From Lachnospiraceae bacterium (GTDB lineage: Bacteria > Bacillota_A > Clostridia > Lachnospirales > Lachnospiraceae): 6,391 nt of DNA. Made by a program: the position numbers and the translations under genes. The notes under the pieces are model-generated. The model saw only the letters and a list, made by a program, of their open reading frames with translations, did no database searches and was not told the DNA's origin. The stretch lies in assembly GCA_017464045.1 (NCBI GenBank), contig JAFUEG010000262.1, positions 1 through 6,391 of the forward strand. The letters are read 5' to 3'. This document shows, piece after piece, positions 1 to 6,019 of this stretch (its first letter is position 1; the number at the start of each line of letters is the position of its first letter).

Positions 1-1
1 A

Positions 2-1087
2 GATGAGATAGATGCCATAGGAAGGAGCCGTGATACAAGATATTCGGGTGGAGATTCTGAGAGAGAGCAGACGCTTAATCAGCTTCTTTCCGAGATGGAT
101 GGCTTTGATACCTCTAAGGGTATAATAATCCTTGCAGCTACCAACAGACCGGAGGTGCTTGATAAGGCGCTTCTTCGTCCGGGAAGATTTGACAGAAGAA
201 TTATAGTTTCTAAGCCTGATATGAAGGGTAGAATAGATACTCTTAAGGTTCATACTAAAAATGTTAAGCTGGATGAGACAGTTGATTTTAAGGAACTTGC
301 TCTTGCAACATCAGGCGCAGTGGGAGCTGACCTTGCCAATATTATAAATGAAGGTGCTTTGCTTGCAGTCAGAAACGGAAGAGAGTATGTATCGCAAAAG
401 GATCTTATTGCAGCTATTGAAATAGTATTTGCAGGCAAGGAAAAGAAAGAAAAACTTCTTAGCAAAAAGGAAAAGGAAATTGTTGCGTATCACGAGACAG
501 GACACGCTCTTGCAGCAGCCCTGCAGAAAAATACCCTTCCTGTCCAACGTATAACCATAGTTCCGAGAACCAACGGAGCACTTGGATATGTATGGCAGGT
601 TCCTGAAGAAGAAAAGCAGCTTGAGACCAAAAAAGAACTTGAGGAAGAAATTGTTATAGCTCTTGCCGGGCGCGCAGCTGAGGAACTTAAGTTTGATTCG
701 ATAACAACGGGTGCTTCAAATGATATAGAAAAGGCTACCAACATTGCCAGAACCATGATAACCATGTATGGTATGTCGGATAAATTCGGCATGGTTCAGC
801 TTGAAGGAATAACCGGTGAATATCTTGACAGAAGAAGAGTGCTTAACTGTTCCGCTGAAACGGAAACCAAGGTGGATAATGAGGTTAAGAACCTGATAAA
901 GGCTTCATACGAGAAGGCTCTTAAGCTTCTTAAGAAGAATGTGGATACCCTTGATGCGATAGCTAAGGTTCTTATGGAAAAGGAAAATCTTTCCGGTAAA
1001 GAATTTGTAGAGCTTTTTGAAAAACATCAGGGAATAAAGCTTAAGACTAAAAATGAAGACGGTGAAGATTTACTAGTAAACGAGTAA
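2..1087 (+). CDS. ftsH: ATP-dependent zinc metalloprotease FtsH, C-terminal 361 residues (5' end outside window)
   Basis: FtsH is a membrane-anchored hexameric AAA+ protease that extracts and degrades misfolded membrane proteins and some short-lived cytosolic regulators. The frame is open from base 2, so the gene begins upstream; the N-terminal membrane segments and Walker A lie outside the window. The first visible residues are Walker B (DEIDAIGR). The second region of homology follows, with the arginine fingers in ALLRPGRFDRR (about bases 158-190). The zinc site HETGH is at 491-505, and the third zinc ligand is the Asp of GASNDIEKAT (722-724). All catalytic residues that can be seen are intact. 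The stretch YLDRRRVLNCSAET near the end is, from memory, typical of clostridial FtsH paralogues rather than of the E. coli type. The C-terminus is acidic and ends LLVNE. The yfbR-like gene follows after 27 bases with no terminator between, suggesting one transcript. Family identity is near certain; which paralogue it is cannot be told from this fragment. Confidence 0.97.
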   Translation, partial: DEIDAIGRSRDTRYSGGDSEREQTLNQLLSEMDGFDTSKGIIILAATNRPEVLDKALLRPGRFDRRIIVSKPDMKGRIDTLKVHTKNVKLDETVDFKELALATSGAVGADLANIINEGALLAVRNGREYVSQKDLIAAIEIVFAGKEKKEKLLSKKEKEIVAYHETGHALAAALQKNTLPVQRITIVPRTNGALGYVWQVPEEEKQLETKKELEEEIVIALAGRAAEELKFDSITTGASNDIEKATNIARTMITMYGMSDKFGMVQLEGITGEYLDRRRVLNCSAETETKVDNEVKNLIKASYEKALKLLKKNVDTLDAIAKVLMEKENLSGKEFVELFEKHQGIKLKTKNEDGEDLLVNE

Positions 1088-1114
1088 TGCGACATAATTT
1101 TATGGAGAAAAGAT

Positions 1115-1702
1115 ATGGAATACAATTTTTTTGCTACGATAGCCAGGATGAAATATATTAACCGCTGGGCTCTTATGCGCAATACAAGAGAGGAGAATCT
1201 TTCGGAACATTCTCTAGATGTAAGCATGATTGCACATGCACTTTGTGTTATCGGAAATGTAAGATTTGAAAAAAAACTGGATGCGGATTATGCAGCTGTT
1301 ACAGCACTTTACCATGATGCTTCAGAGATTATAACCGGAGATATGCCGACACCTATAAAATATTATAATCAGGATATAAAGGAGGCATATAAGACTATAG
1401 AAGAAAGAGCAAACAGAAAACTTCTTGGTCAGCTTCCTGAAGATATGAGGAAAGCTTACGAGGATTTATTCTTTAAGTCGTCTGATAAGGAATATGAGTG
1501 GAAGCTTGTCAAGGCAGCTGATAAGTTGTCAGCATTAATAAAATGCATTGAAGAAGAAAAAACCGGTAACAGAGAGTTTTTAAAAGCTAAAGAAACAATC
1601 GGATATGCGGTTGATAAATTAAGCAATGAACTCCCTGAGGTTAAGGACTTCGTGAGAGAATTTATTCCATCATTTGCAAAGACGCTGGATGAACTTAATT
1701 AA
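1115..1702 (+). CDS. yfbR: 5'-deoxynucleotidase, YfbR-like HD-domain phosphohydrolase
   Basis: The 195-residue product aligns along its whole length with E. coli YfbR (about 199 residues), a metal-dependent enzyme that hydrolyses deoxyribonucleoside 5'-monophosphates to deoxynucleoside and phosphate in the cytosol, so tuning dNTP pools. The start region INRWALMRN carries Arg17 and Trp18, matching the YfbR residues linked to deoxyribose selection. The HD metal ligands are His32 (SEHSLDV), His67-Asp68 (YHDASE) and Asp136 (KAADKLSA). Glu71 matches the catalytic Glu72, and Asp76 lies in TGDMPTPIKY. The C-terminal FIPSFAKTLDELN also matches the family. GGAG at 1104-1107, seven bases before the ATG, supports this start. 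There is no promoter in the 27-base gap after ftsH, so it is probably cotranscribed. The hairpin element at 1712-1842 ends the transcript. A generic HD hydrolase is the only real alternative, and the full-length match makes that unlikely. Confidence 0.95.
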   Translation: MEYNFFATIARMKYINRWALMRNTREENLSEHSLDVSMIAHALCVIGNVRFEKKLDADYAAVTALYHDASEIITGDMPTPIKYYNQDIKEAYKTIEERANRKLLGQLPEDMRKAYEDLFFKSSDKEYEWKLVKAADKLSALIKCIEEEKTGNREFLKAKETIGYAVDKLSNELPEVKDFVREFIPSFAKTLDELN

Positions 1703-1711
1703 ACCTGAAAT

Positions 1712-1842
1712 GGGCGTGAATCTTGTCACATTTGGCAAAAAAAAGAATACCGAAATAGTTACACGCAAAGCCGTCTTGCACTCATGCTTTGTTTAGTAGC
1801 TTTTCGGTATTCTTTTATTTTTGTGTGATAAGGCTCACGCCC
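1712..1842. repeat. Nested imperfect inverted-repeat element, about 131 bp, between convergent genes
   Basis: Three nested pairings share almost one centre. The outer arms are 1712-1731 and 1823-1842: GGGCGTGA pairs perfectly with TCACGCCC, and the rest pairs with three G-T pairs and one A/C mismatch. The middle arms are 1737-1755 and 1802-1820 (core AAAAGAATACCGAAA, with one A/A mismatch further out). The inner arms are CAAAGC (1766-1771) and GCTTTG (1786-1791). The element fills nearly the whole gap between the yfbR-like stop and the minus-strand ATPase stop. The middle stem serves as a terminator. The extra outer arms are unusual for a plain terminator and give the outline of a small non-coding repeat such as a MITE, but no clear target-site duplication flanks it and it has no coding capacity. 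Confidence 0.7.
1737..1820. terminator. Probable bidirectional intrinsic terminator (yfbR-like gene and ATPase gene)
   Basis: A stem of up to 19 positions (1737-1755 with 1802-1820, one mismatch) is A-rich on its left edge and T-rich on its right edge. Transcripts from either strand therefore end the hairpin in a U-rich run: TTCTTTTATTTTT on the plus strand, TTCTTTTTTTT on the minus strand. It lies between two convergent genes, 35 bases after one stop and 34 bases before the other. The 46-base loop is longer than usual but holds its own six-pair hairpin, which would bring the arms together. Confidence 0.75.
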
Positions 1843-1853
1843 GTGTCACGTTA

Positions 1854-3173
1854 TTACAGACAGTGGATTCCGTAAGCCGGAACATTAAGTATCTTTTCAT
1901 TGAGTCCTACCTGTTCAAGGGAAACCTTGAGAGAAAACTCGGTGTTTTTATTCTTTTCTCTGAAGGATTTTATGTTCTGTGCTTTTTTGTTTACGGTAAA
2001 TCGTATATCTACCGGTACGGGAGTATCTTCACTTTCGTATACGAAAGGAACTCTTGCTGTTGCTCCGGAAACCCAGTAATATAAAAATCCAACCTTGTGA
2101 CTCAGCTCCTGGAAAAGATACTGCTCGGCGACAGCACCATTTGCTTCAGTAAATATATCAAGCAGAGTAATATCTTCATTTACTTCAAGATTAAGAGCAG
2201 TTCTTAAAAGTCCATGGTCTATCATAAAAAGCTCAAATGATTTATCATCTATATGTTCTTCAAGTGGAAGTACGCATTCTTTAACACGTGGAAGCTTCCT
2301 TGCGAATCCAAGATCAAGCAGACATTGGGTTGCATTGTAATATTCTCTTGCACGTGCATTTTCATCTACAAATCGGTACATGAATTTTTTATTATCATGT
2401 GTAAGTTGAGTAGGTACGCTTCTCCATATACGAACAGCTCTTTGGGAAAGAGCAAATGTAAAGGATTTCCGTATACGTTTTTCATATTCATCAAGAAGTT
2501 TCTGCTGTTCAGCTTTAATAACCGAGTAATCGTGATTCTTTAAAAATGCTTTTACTACACCCGGCATACCGCCTGTCAGCATATAGTCGCGTAAAAGAGA
2601 TTTAACCTTTTCTTCATCGTCCTTTTTAAGTTTTTTGTTTTTGTCATTTTCAATAAGTGCAAGTAAATCATTGGCCTTATTGGCAATCATAAATTCTTCA
2701 AAGGTCATAGGACGCATACGAATTATGTTAAAGATATCCATATGTGTATATTCAAATTCTGTAACATTCATTGAAGAAGATATTAGGCAAATCTTATAAT
2801 CCGGATGAGTCTTTGAATATTCAAGGAAAAACTCGGCTGCATCGGGAATATTCTGTATTTCATCAAAGATTAAAAGACAGTCTGAAAAGTTGTTTGTTCC
2901 AAAGTGTTGTTCGAGAATAAAATCAACATCTGAAATTTTTGTCTCGATAGAAACATCATCCTCATCATTGTTCTTATCTAACTTACGTGTGATTATATTT
3001 TTAAATGCAGTATTTTTGTAACAATCCACAGATTTTAAATCATTATAATAAGCCTTGGCGAAGTCCTTTACTGTCCAGGTTTTACCTACTCCATAAGCAC
3101 CTTTTACGTATAATATACCGTTGTGACCTTCCTCATACCATGCTAAAAGGTTATTGATGACATCTCTATACAT
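1854..3173 (-). CDS. AAA-family ATPase with C-terminal DUF4143 domain (AAA_14/DUF4143)
   Basis: This 439-residue product has the two-part layout of the widespread AAA_14/DUF4143 family, whose cellular role is poorly known. The start MYRDVINNLLAWYEEG is followed by Walker A GAYGVGKT (residues 25-32), Walker B LLIFDEIQN (100-108, Asp104-Glu105) and a sensor-like serine run in CLISSS (129-134). MRPMTFEEF (153-161) and GGMP (201-204) are family signposts leading into the C-terminal domain. That domain ends with AEQYLFQEL and YYWVSGATARVPF. In most relatives as I recall them, the end resembles a PD-(D/E)XK nuclease fold with xVDF and IPIEVK; here these read RVPF (Pro376) and VPVDIR (Asp389, Arg391), so any nuclease activity is doubtful. 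Met1 is chosen because AGGAG lies seven bases before it; a longer reading from 3188 has no ribosome site. The gene is monocistronic, has its own promoter and ends in two adjacent TAA stops. ATP binding is likely; the function is unknown. Confidence 0.9.
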   Translation of the reverse strand: MYRDVINNLLAWYEEGHNGILYVKGAYGVGKTWTVKDFAKAYYNDLKSVDCYKNTAFKNIITRKLDKNNDEDDVSIETKISDVDFILEQHFGTNNFSDCLLIFDEIQNIPDAAEFFLEYSKTHPDYKICLISSSMNVTEFEYTHMDIFNIIRMRPMTFEEFMIANKANDLLALIENDKNKKLKKDDEEKVKSLLRDYMLTGGMPGVVKAFLKNHDYSVIKAEQQKLLDEYEKRIRKSFTFALSQRAVRIWRSVPTQLTHDNKKFMYRFVDENARAREYYNATQCLLDLGFARKLPRVKECVLPLEEHIDDKSFELFMIDHGLLRTALNLEVNEDITLLDIFTEANGAVAEQYLFQELSHKVGFLYYWVSGATARVPFVYESEDTPVPVDIRFTVNKKAQNIKSFREKNKNTEFSLKVSLEQVGLNEKILNVPAYGIHCL

Positions 3174-3180
3174 AAATTGT

Positions 3181-3185
3181 CTCCT
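3181..3185 (-). promoter_or_regulatory. Ribosome binding site that fixes the ATPase start
   Basis: On the minus strand AGGAG lies seven bases before the ATG at 3173-3171. This site sits inside the five extra codons (MRRQF) of the longest possible frame, whose ATG at 3188 is preceded by CACATTCGG with no purine-rich site. The shorter start also begins at the N-terminus usual for the family. Confidence 0.85.
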
Positions 3186-3239
3186 CATCCGAATGTGAAA
3201 TATTTGTTTTGATAAATGTGTAATAAATATTATATTACT

Positions 3240-3268
3240 ATTTTAGACAATATTTATTATCATGTCAA
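3240..3268 (-). promoter_or_regulatory. Sigma-A type promoter for the minus-strand ATPase gene
   Basis: Read on the minus strand: a perfect -35 box TTGACA (3268-3263), a 17-base spacer and a -10 box TAAAAT (3245-3240, five of six consensus bases). Transcription should begin near 3233, giving a leader of about 60 bases with no obvious structure. It lies back to back with the plus-strand promoter at 3308-3335. Confidence 0.8.
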
Positions 3269-3307
3269 CGATAAAGAAAATTTATTGTGAAAATCTTGGA
3301 AAGCTTG

Positions 3308-3335
3308 TTCACATTTTCTCTAATTGTGATATAAT
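3308..3335 (+). promoter_or_regulatory. Sigma-A type promoter for the AI-2E transporter operon
   Basis: The -35 box is TTCACA (3308-3313, five of six) and the -10 box is a perfect TATAAT (3330-3335), with a 16-base spacer. TG one base before the -10 box gives an extended -10. The predicted start is near 3342, at the very beginning of the first 41-bp repeat, so the hairpin element would be the 5' end of the transcript. Confidence 0.75.
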
Positions 3336-3338
3336 AAC

Positions 3339-3379
3339 GAGTATAAGCGAAAACCAAGCGCTGACGAAGTCGGCATTTG
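3339..3379 (+). repeat. 41-bp direct repeat, copy 1
   Basis: This copy is identical base for base to 3459-3499. It contains GCGAAAAC (3347-3354) and a hairpin, 3355-3365 with 3369-3379, closed by a GAA loop (GAC-GAA-GTC). The stem has two G-T pairs and one C/A mismatch in eleven positions. Here GCGAAAAC can also pair with GTTTTCGC at 3381-3388, extending the hairpin by eight perfect pairs across a single bulged A (3380). Confidence 0.95.
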
Positions 3380-3401
3380 AGTTTTCGCGGCGAGTTATCG
3401 A

Positions 3402-3450
3402 GCAAGCCATCTGCGAAGCAGATAGGCGAGCATCGAAGATGCGTGCTTGC
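3402..3450 (+). other. Three-way junction-like hairpin cluster between the two direct repeats
   Basis: GCAAGC (3402-3407) pairs with GCTTGC (3445-3450) and encloses two perfect hairpins: ATCTGC-GAA-GCAGAT (3409-3423) and GCATC-GAA-GATGC (3430-3442). Both have GAA loops, like the hairpin in the flanking repeats. The first contains GCGAAGC, known as an unusually stable mini-hairpin in single-stranded DNA. The G+C content is visibly higher than in the surrounding DNA. This could be an RNA structure in the leader or a dispersed repeat; no known riboswitch or small RNA family is recognised. Confidence 0.7.
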
Positions 3451-3458
3451 GAGATATA

Positions 3459-3499
3459 GAGTATAAGCGAAAACCAAGCGCTGACGAAGTCGGCATTTG
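3459..3499 (+). repeat. 41-bp direct repeat, copy 2
   Basis: This is an exact copy of 3339-3379, displaced by exactly 120 bases. Its GAA-loop hairpin (3475-3499) is followed by CTTAATTAATTTTT, a weak U-rich tail that could act as an attenuator just upstream of the ribosome site. No GTTTTCGC follows this copy, so its GCGAAAAC (3467-3474) can only pair backwards with 3381-3388, in competition with copy 1. Confidence 0.95.
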
Positions 3500-3525
3500 C
3501 TTAATTAATTTTTAAGGGGGAACAG

Positions 3526-4947
3526 ATGGGAAACAGGTGGAATAAAAATTATCTTAGACTTGGTGTGGTTCTCACCGTATCATTATGTATAGCTATATTG
3601 TTCAGTCAGATTATCAAGGGATGGAGAGGAATTCTTGGAATCTTTGGTGCGCTTTTTTCAGCACTTACTCCGTTTGTAATAGGTATTGTTATTGCGTTTT
3701 TGTTAAGTCCGATTATGAATTATATAAGAAAAGGACTTGCAATTGTAGTTAGTAAAATTTCCAAAAAAATTGATTATGATAAGGCTTATAAAAAAGTAAA
3801 GTCATTTTCGGTTGTGCTTACCATAGCAATTTTTATAGGACTTATTACTATATTCTTATGGATGGTTATACCACGTATATATGAAAGTCTTAAGGATTTA
3901 GTAGACTCTATGCCGGGCTATCTTGACAGTCTTCAAAACTGGGTGGACAAGGTCTTTGCTAAGAATGAATTTTTAGAAAATAGATTCACAGATATTGTAA
4001 ATTATCTGGAAAATAACATTCTTACTATTTTCCAGGAAAAAGTTATGCCTAATATGGACACTATTGTTGTTAATATATCATCAGGAATAGTAATAGGTGT
4101 GAAGGCAATATTTAATTTTCTTATTGGTATCATTGTTGCCGTGTATCTGCTTAACAGCAAGGAAACACTGCTTGCACAGGGTAAGAAATTTATTTACCTT
4201 TTCTTTTCCAAGAAAACCGGAAACAAGATACTTGAAGGCCTTTCTTATGCAAATCTTGTTTTTGGCGGATTTATAAATGGTAAGATTCTCGATTCAATTA
4301 TTATAGGAATTTTGTGTTTTATCTTTACAGCTGCAATCGGAATGAAGTATGCAGTGCTTATAAGTGTTATTGTTGGTGTGACTAATATAATACCGTTCTT
4401 TGGTCCATTTATTGGTGCCATACCGGGTGCATTGCTGGCACTTATGGATGACCCGATGTACTTTATAATTTTTGTTATTTTTGTATTGGTGCTTCAACAG
4501 TTCGACGGCAATATCCTTGGACCGCTTATCCTTGGAGATTCAACCGGTCTTTCAGGAATGTGGGTTCTTGTTGCAATTCTTGTAGGAGGAGATTTATTTG
4601 GTGTTGCCGGAATGGTTCTTGGAGTGCCTGTGTTTGCATGTATATATGCACTTGTTGCAGTTCTCCTTCGTGATGGTTTAAGGAGTAAAAATCTGTCATC
4701 GGAGACAGAAGATTATCATCTTTTGAAAGGATTTGACTTAGAAACCGGAGAGGCAATTTACAAGGACAAAAATGATACAAGAAGAACCATCAAGCACAAA
4801 AAGAAGGGACCTATAACCAAAAGATGGTTTGTTAAGGAAGAAAAGATATCTGATATAGAGGCAGAGAAGAAAGAAAAAGAAGAAGAGAAAAAAGAAAAAA
4901 GGGAAGAGAAAGAGGCTGAGAAAAGGGAGAAAGAAGAAAAGAAGTAA
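3526..4947 (+). CDS. AI-2E family transporter (UPF0118/DUF20), eight-segment membrane permease
   Basis: The 473-residue product is an integral membrane protein of the AI-2E_transport family. Members have been linked to autoinducer-2 export (TqsA), cation/proton antiport and other small-molecule efflux, so the substrate cannot be named. Hydrophobic segments lie at about residues 11-31, 35-66, 94-118, 185-210, 252-272, 274-306, 311-327 and 343-381. A soluble helical stretch lies at about 119-180. The conserved PFFGPFIG is at 290-297, and GGDLFGVAGMVLGVP at 354-368 is the family's closing motif. After residue 381 comes a cytoplasmic tail of about 90 residues, ending in a run of almost only Lys, Glu and Arg from about residue 445. 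This is longer than the core needs. AAGGGGG (3514-3520), five bases before the ATG, supports the start. The same frame stays open for 24 further charged codons beyond the stop. No terminator separates it from the next gene. Confidence 0.92.
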   Translation: MGNRWNKNYLRLGVVLTVSLCIAILFSQIIKGWRGILGIFGALFSALTPFVIGIVIAFLLSPIMNYIRKGLAIVVSKISKKIDYDKAYKKVKSFSVVLTIAIFIGLITIFLWMVIPRIYESLKDLVDSMPGYLDSLQNWVDKVFAKNEFLENRFTDIVNYLENNILTIFQEKVMPNMDTIVVNISSGIVIGVKAIFNFLIGIIVAVYLLNSKETLLAQGKKFIYLFFSKKTGNKILEGLSYANLVFGGFINGKILDSIIIGILCFIFTAAIGMKYAVLISVIVGVTNIIPFFGPFIGAIPGALLALMDDPMYFIIFVIFVLVLQQFDGNILGPLILGDSTGLSGMWVLVAILVGGDLFGVAGMVLGVPVFACIYALVAVLLRDGLRSKNLSSETEDYHLLKGFDLETGEAIYKDKNDTRRTIKHKKKGPITKRWFVKEEKISDIEAEKKEKEEEKKEKREEKEAEKREKEEKK

Positions 4948-5022
4948 GAAGGAAAAGAAACCGAAAAAAGGGAAAAAGAAACTGAACAAAAACAAAAAGA
5001 AAAAGATAACAAAGACGAATAA
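4948..5022 (+). other. In-frame continuation of the transporter's charged tail beyond its stop codon
   Basis: After the TAA at 4945-4947 the same frame continues for 24 codons to a second TAA at 5020-5022. It encodes only charged or polar residues plus one Gly (for example ETEKREKETEQKQKEKD). The DNA resembles the part before the stop: GAGAAAAGGGAGAAAGAA near 4917 and GAAAAAAGGGAAAAAGAA near 4963. This suggests the stop is a recent GAA-to-TAA change in a longer repetitive tail, or that the tail varies in length between strains. No frameshift is needed. Confidence 0.6.
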
Positions 5023-5115
5023 TACAATAAATGAAATTTATAGGAATAGTAAATAGAAATTGTAAAAAGATGTAAAGCTAAAATGAAAAGGACTCATAGA
5101 TAGGGAGGTAGAGTT

Positions 5116-6018
5116 ATGGCTAAGGGATGTTACAGCACCAATCAAATTTTAGAGTGGATGGGTTATTTTGCACAGAAGATGGAGGTAAGACCGGAAAAGA
5201 TAAAGCTTCTTGATATCTGTGGTAAGATGAAAAATGTTGTTCCGGTAGTTGAAACCAACAAGAGAGTTTTGATATTTGCTGATGAAACCCATGAGGATTT
5301 GTTTTATGAATTATGGGAGATAGGCTTCGGCGAGCTTGATATGTGGTACTCAACCGGTATCGAGGTAAATGCGCTTGTTAAAAAATGCAAGATAAAGGAA
5401 GCTATCAATCATAAGATTACAGAGCCGACAGTTATATTTGTACTTAATGAAAAGACACGTGAGTCCTATCGTATAGGAATGAAAAATGAGATGTTTTCCA
5501 AGGGTACAATCAAGTATGTTGGAAATGAAATAAGAGCCGTTATCATGAGTATGCTGGATGTAGATGCACAGGATACCATATGTCTTGTAGATGCGGAAAG
5601 TATCGCTATAGAGGCTGCATTTGTTGCAGGAGATGGTACGATAATCTGTGTTGAAAATGATCAGGGTGCCAAGGAAACCATGGAGGATAATGTCAAGAAA
5701 TTCGGTGTACACAATGTTCAGATTATCTCTGATTTGGGACCTGAAAATATGGCTAAGATACCGGTTCCAAGACTTTCATTTATAGTTGCAAACAAGCATC
5801 TTGAGGAGGATATAGTAAGACTTCTTGAGAAGAATCCTAAGATGAAATTTGTATTATATACATTGGAGTTTAATGTGCTTTCGGGTATCAAGGATTTATT
5901 TGAAAAGTATAACATAAGTAATCTTGAGGTTACCCAGATTACCGTTTCAAAAACCGACAGAAAGAGCATGCTGGTAACTCAGCCGTCTCCTTGGCTTATA
6001 ACCGGCGAGGTACTTTAA
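5116..6018 (+). CDS. CobL-like protein: half CbiE plus CbiT methyltransferase fold, probably non-catalytic
   Basis: This 300-residue protein aligns by eye with the second half of CbiE followed by CbiT, the precorrin methyltransferases fused in CobL. Residues 9-37 match the CbiE stretch leading into VSLHGR (here LLDICGK). RVLIFADETHEDLFYELWEIG (50-70) matches the CbiE domain, and MKNEMFSKGTIKYVGNEIRA (122-141) the junction. IEAAFVAGDGTIICVEND (165-182) with DNVKKFGV (191-198) matches the CbiT Rossmann fold, and VTQITVSKTD with PSPWLITGEV the CbiT end. Two things are missing: the CbiE N-terminal half with its GxGPG SAM site, and the CbiT glycine loop DxGxGTGS, which here reads LVDAESIAIEAA (157-168). 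Catalysis by the usual route is therefore unlikely. No cobalamin gene is nearby. AGGGAGG (5102-5108), seven bases before the ATG, is a strong ribosome site. The 93-base gap upstream shows no terminator or convincing promoter. The fold is fairly sure; the role is unknown. Confidence 0.72.
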   Translation: MAKGCYSTNQILEWMGYFAQKMEVRPEKIKLLDICGKMKNVVPVVETNKRVLIFADETHEDLFYELWEIGFGELDMWYSTGIEVNALVKKCKIKEAINHKITEPTVIFVLNEKTRESYRIGMKNEMFSKGTIKYVGNEIRAVIMSMLDVDAQDTICLVDAESIAIEAAFVAGDGTIICVENDQGAKETMEDNVKKFGVHNVQIISDLGPENMAKIPVPRLSFIVANKHLEEDIVRLLEKNPKMKFVLYTLEFNVLSGIKDLFEKYNISNLEVTQITVSKTDRKSMLVTQPSPWLITGEVL

Positions 6019-6019
6019 T

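Larger units (their letters stand above)
3342..3525 (+). promoter_or_regulatory. Structured 5' leader of the AI-2E transporter operon
   Basis: About 184 bases separate the predicted transcript start from the start codon, far more than the other leaders here. The region is filled by the two direct repeats and the hairpin cluster. The arm at 3381-3388 can pair either with 3347-3354 or with 3467-3474, giving two exclusive folds, a layout typical of leader RNAs that switch. Downstream, CTTAA and TTAAG around 3500-3516 could partly mask the ribosome site AAGGGGG (3514-3520). That this regulates the operon is inference; an inserted repeat family is an equally good explanation. Confidence 0.4.

Noticed and set aside
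1821..2543. Plus-strand open frames across the ATPase gene
   Set aside because: They are antisense to a clearly conserved minus-strand gene, with no family resemblance and no ribosome sites.
3262..3459. Open frame of 65 codons on the plus strand between the ATPase and the transporter
   Set aside because: It has no ribosome site, its start overlaps the minus-strand -35 box, it contains the plus-strand promoter, and its second half is simply the translated hairpin element. Similar frames will appear wherever that repeat lands.
3339..3499. CRISPR array
   Set aside because: There are only two repeat copies, the 79-base spacer is too long, the repeats and spacer are heavily self-complementary, and no cas genes are present.
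4738..5027. Phe/Ser-rich open frames on the minus strand
   Set aside because: They are antisense shadows of the Lys/Glu-rich transporter tail (poly-purine DNA), without ribosome sites or promoters.
5023..5115. Promoter for the CobL-like gene
   Set aside because: TTGTAA and TAAAAT occur around 5059-5083 but with only about 13 bases between them, too short for a sigma-A promoter. The gene can be served by read-through from the transporter.
5116..6018. Functional precorrin-6Y/6B methyltransferase (CobL) of cobalamin synthesis
   Set aside because: The CbiE N-terminal half and the CbiT glycine-rich SAM loop are missing and no cobalamin genes are adjacent, so I call the fold but not the activity.
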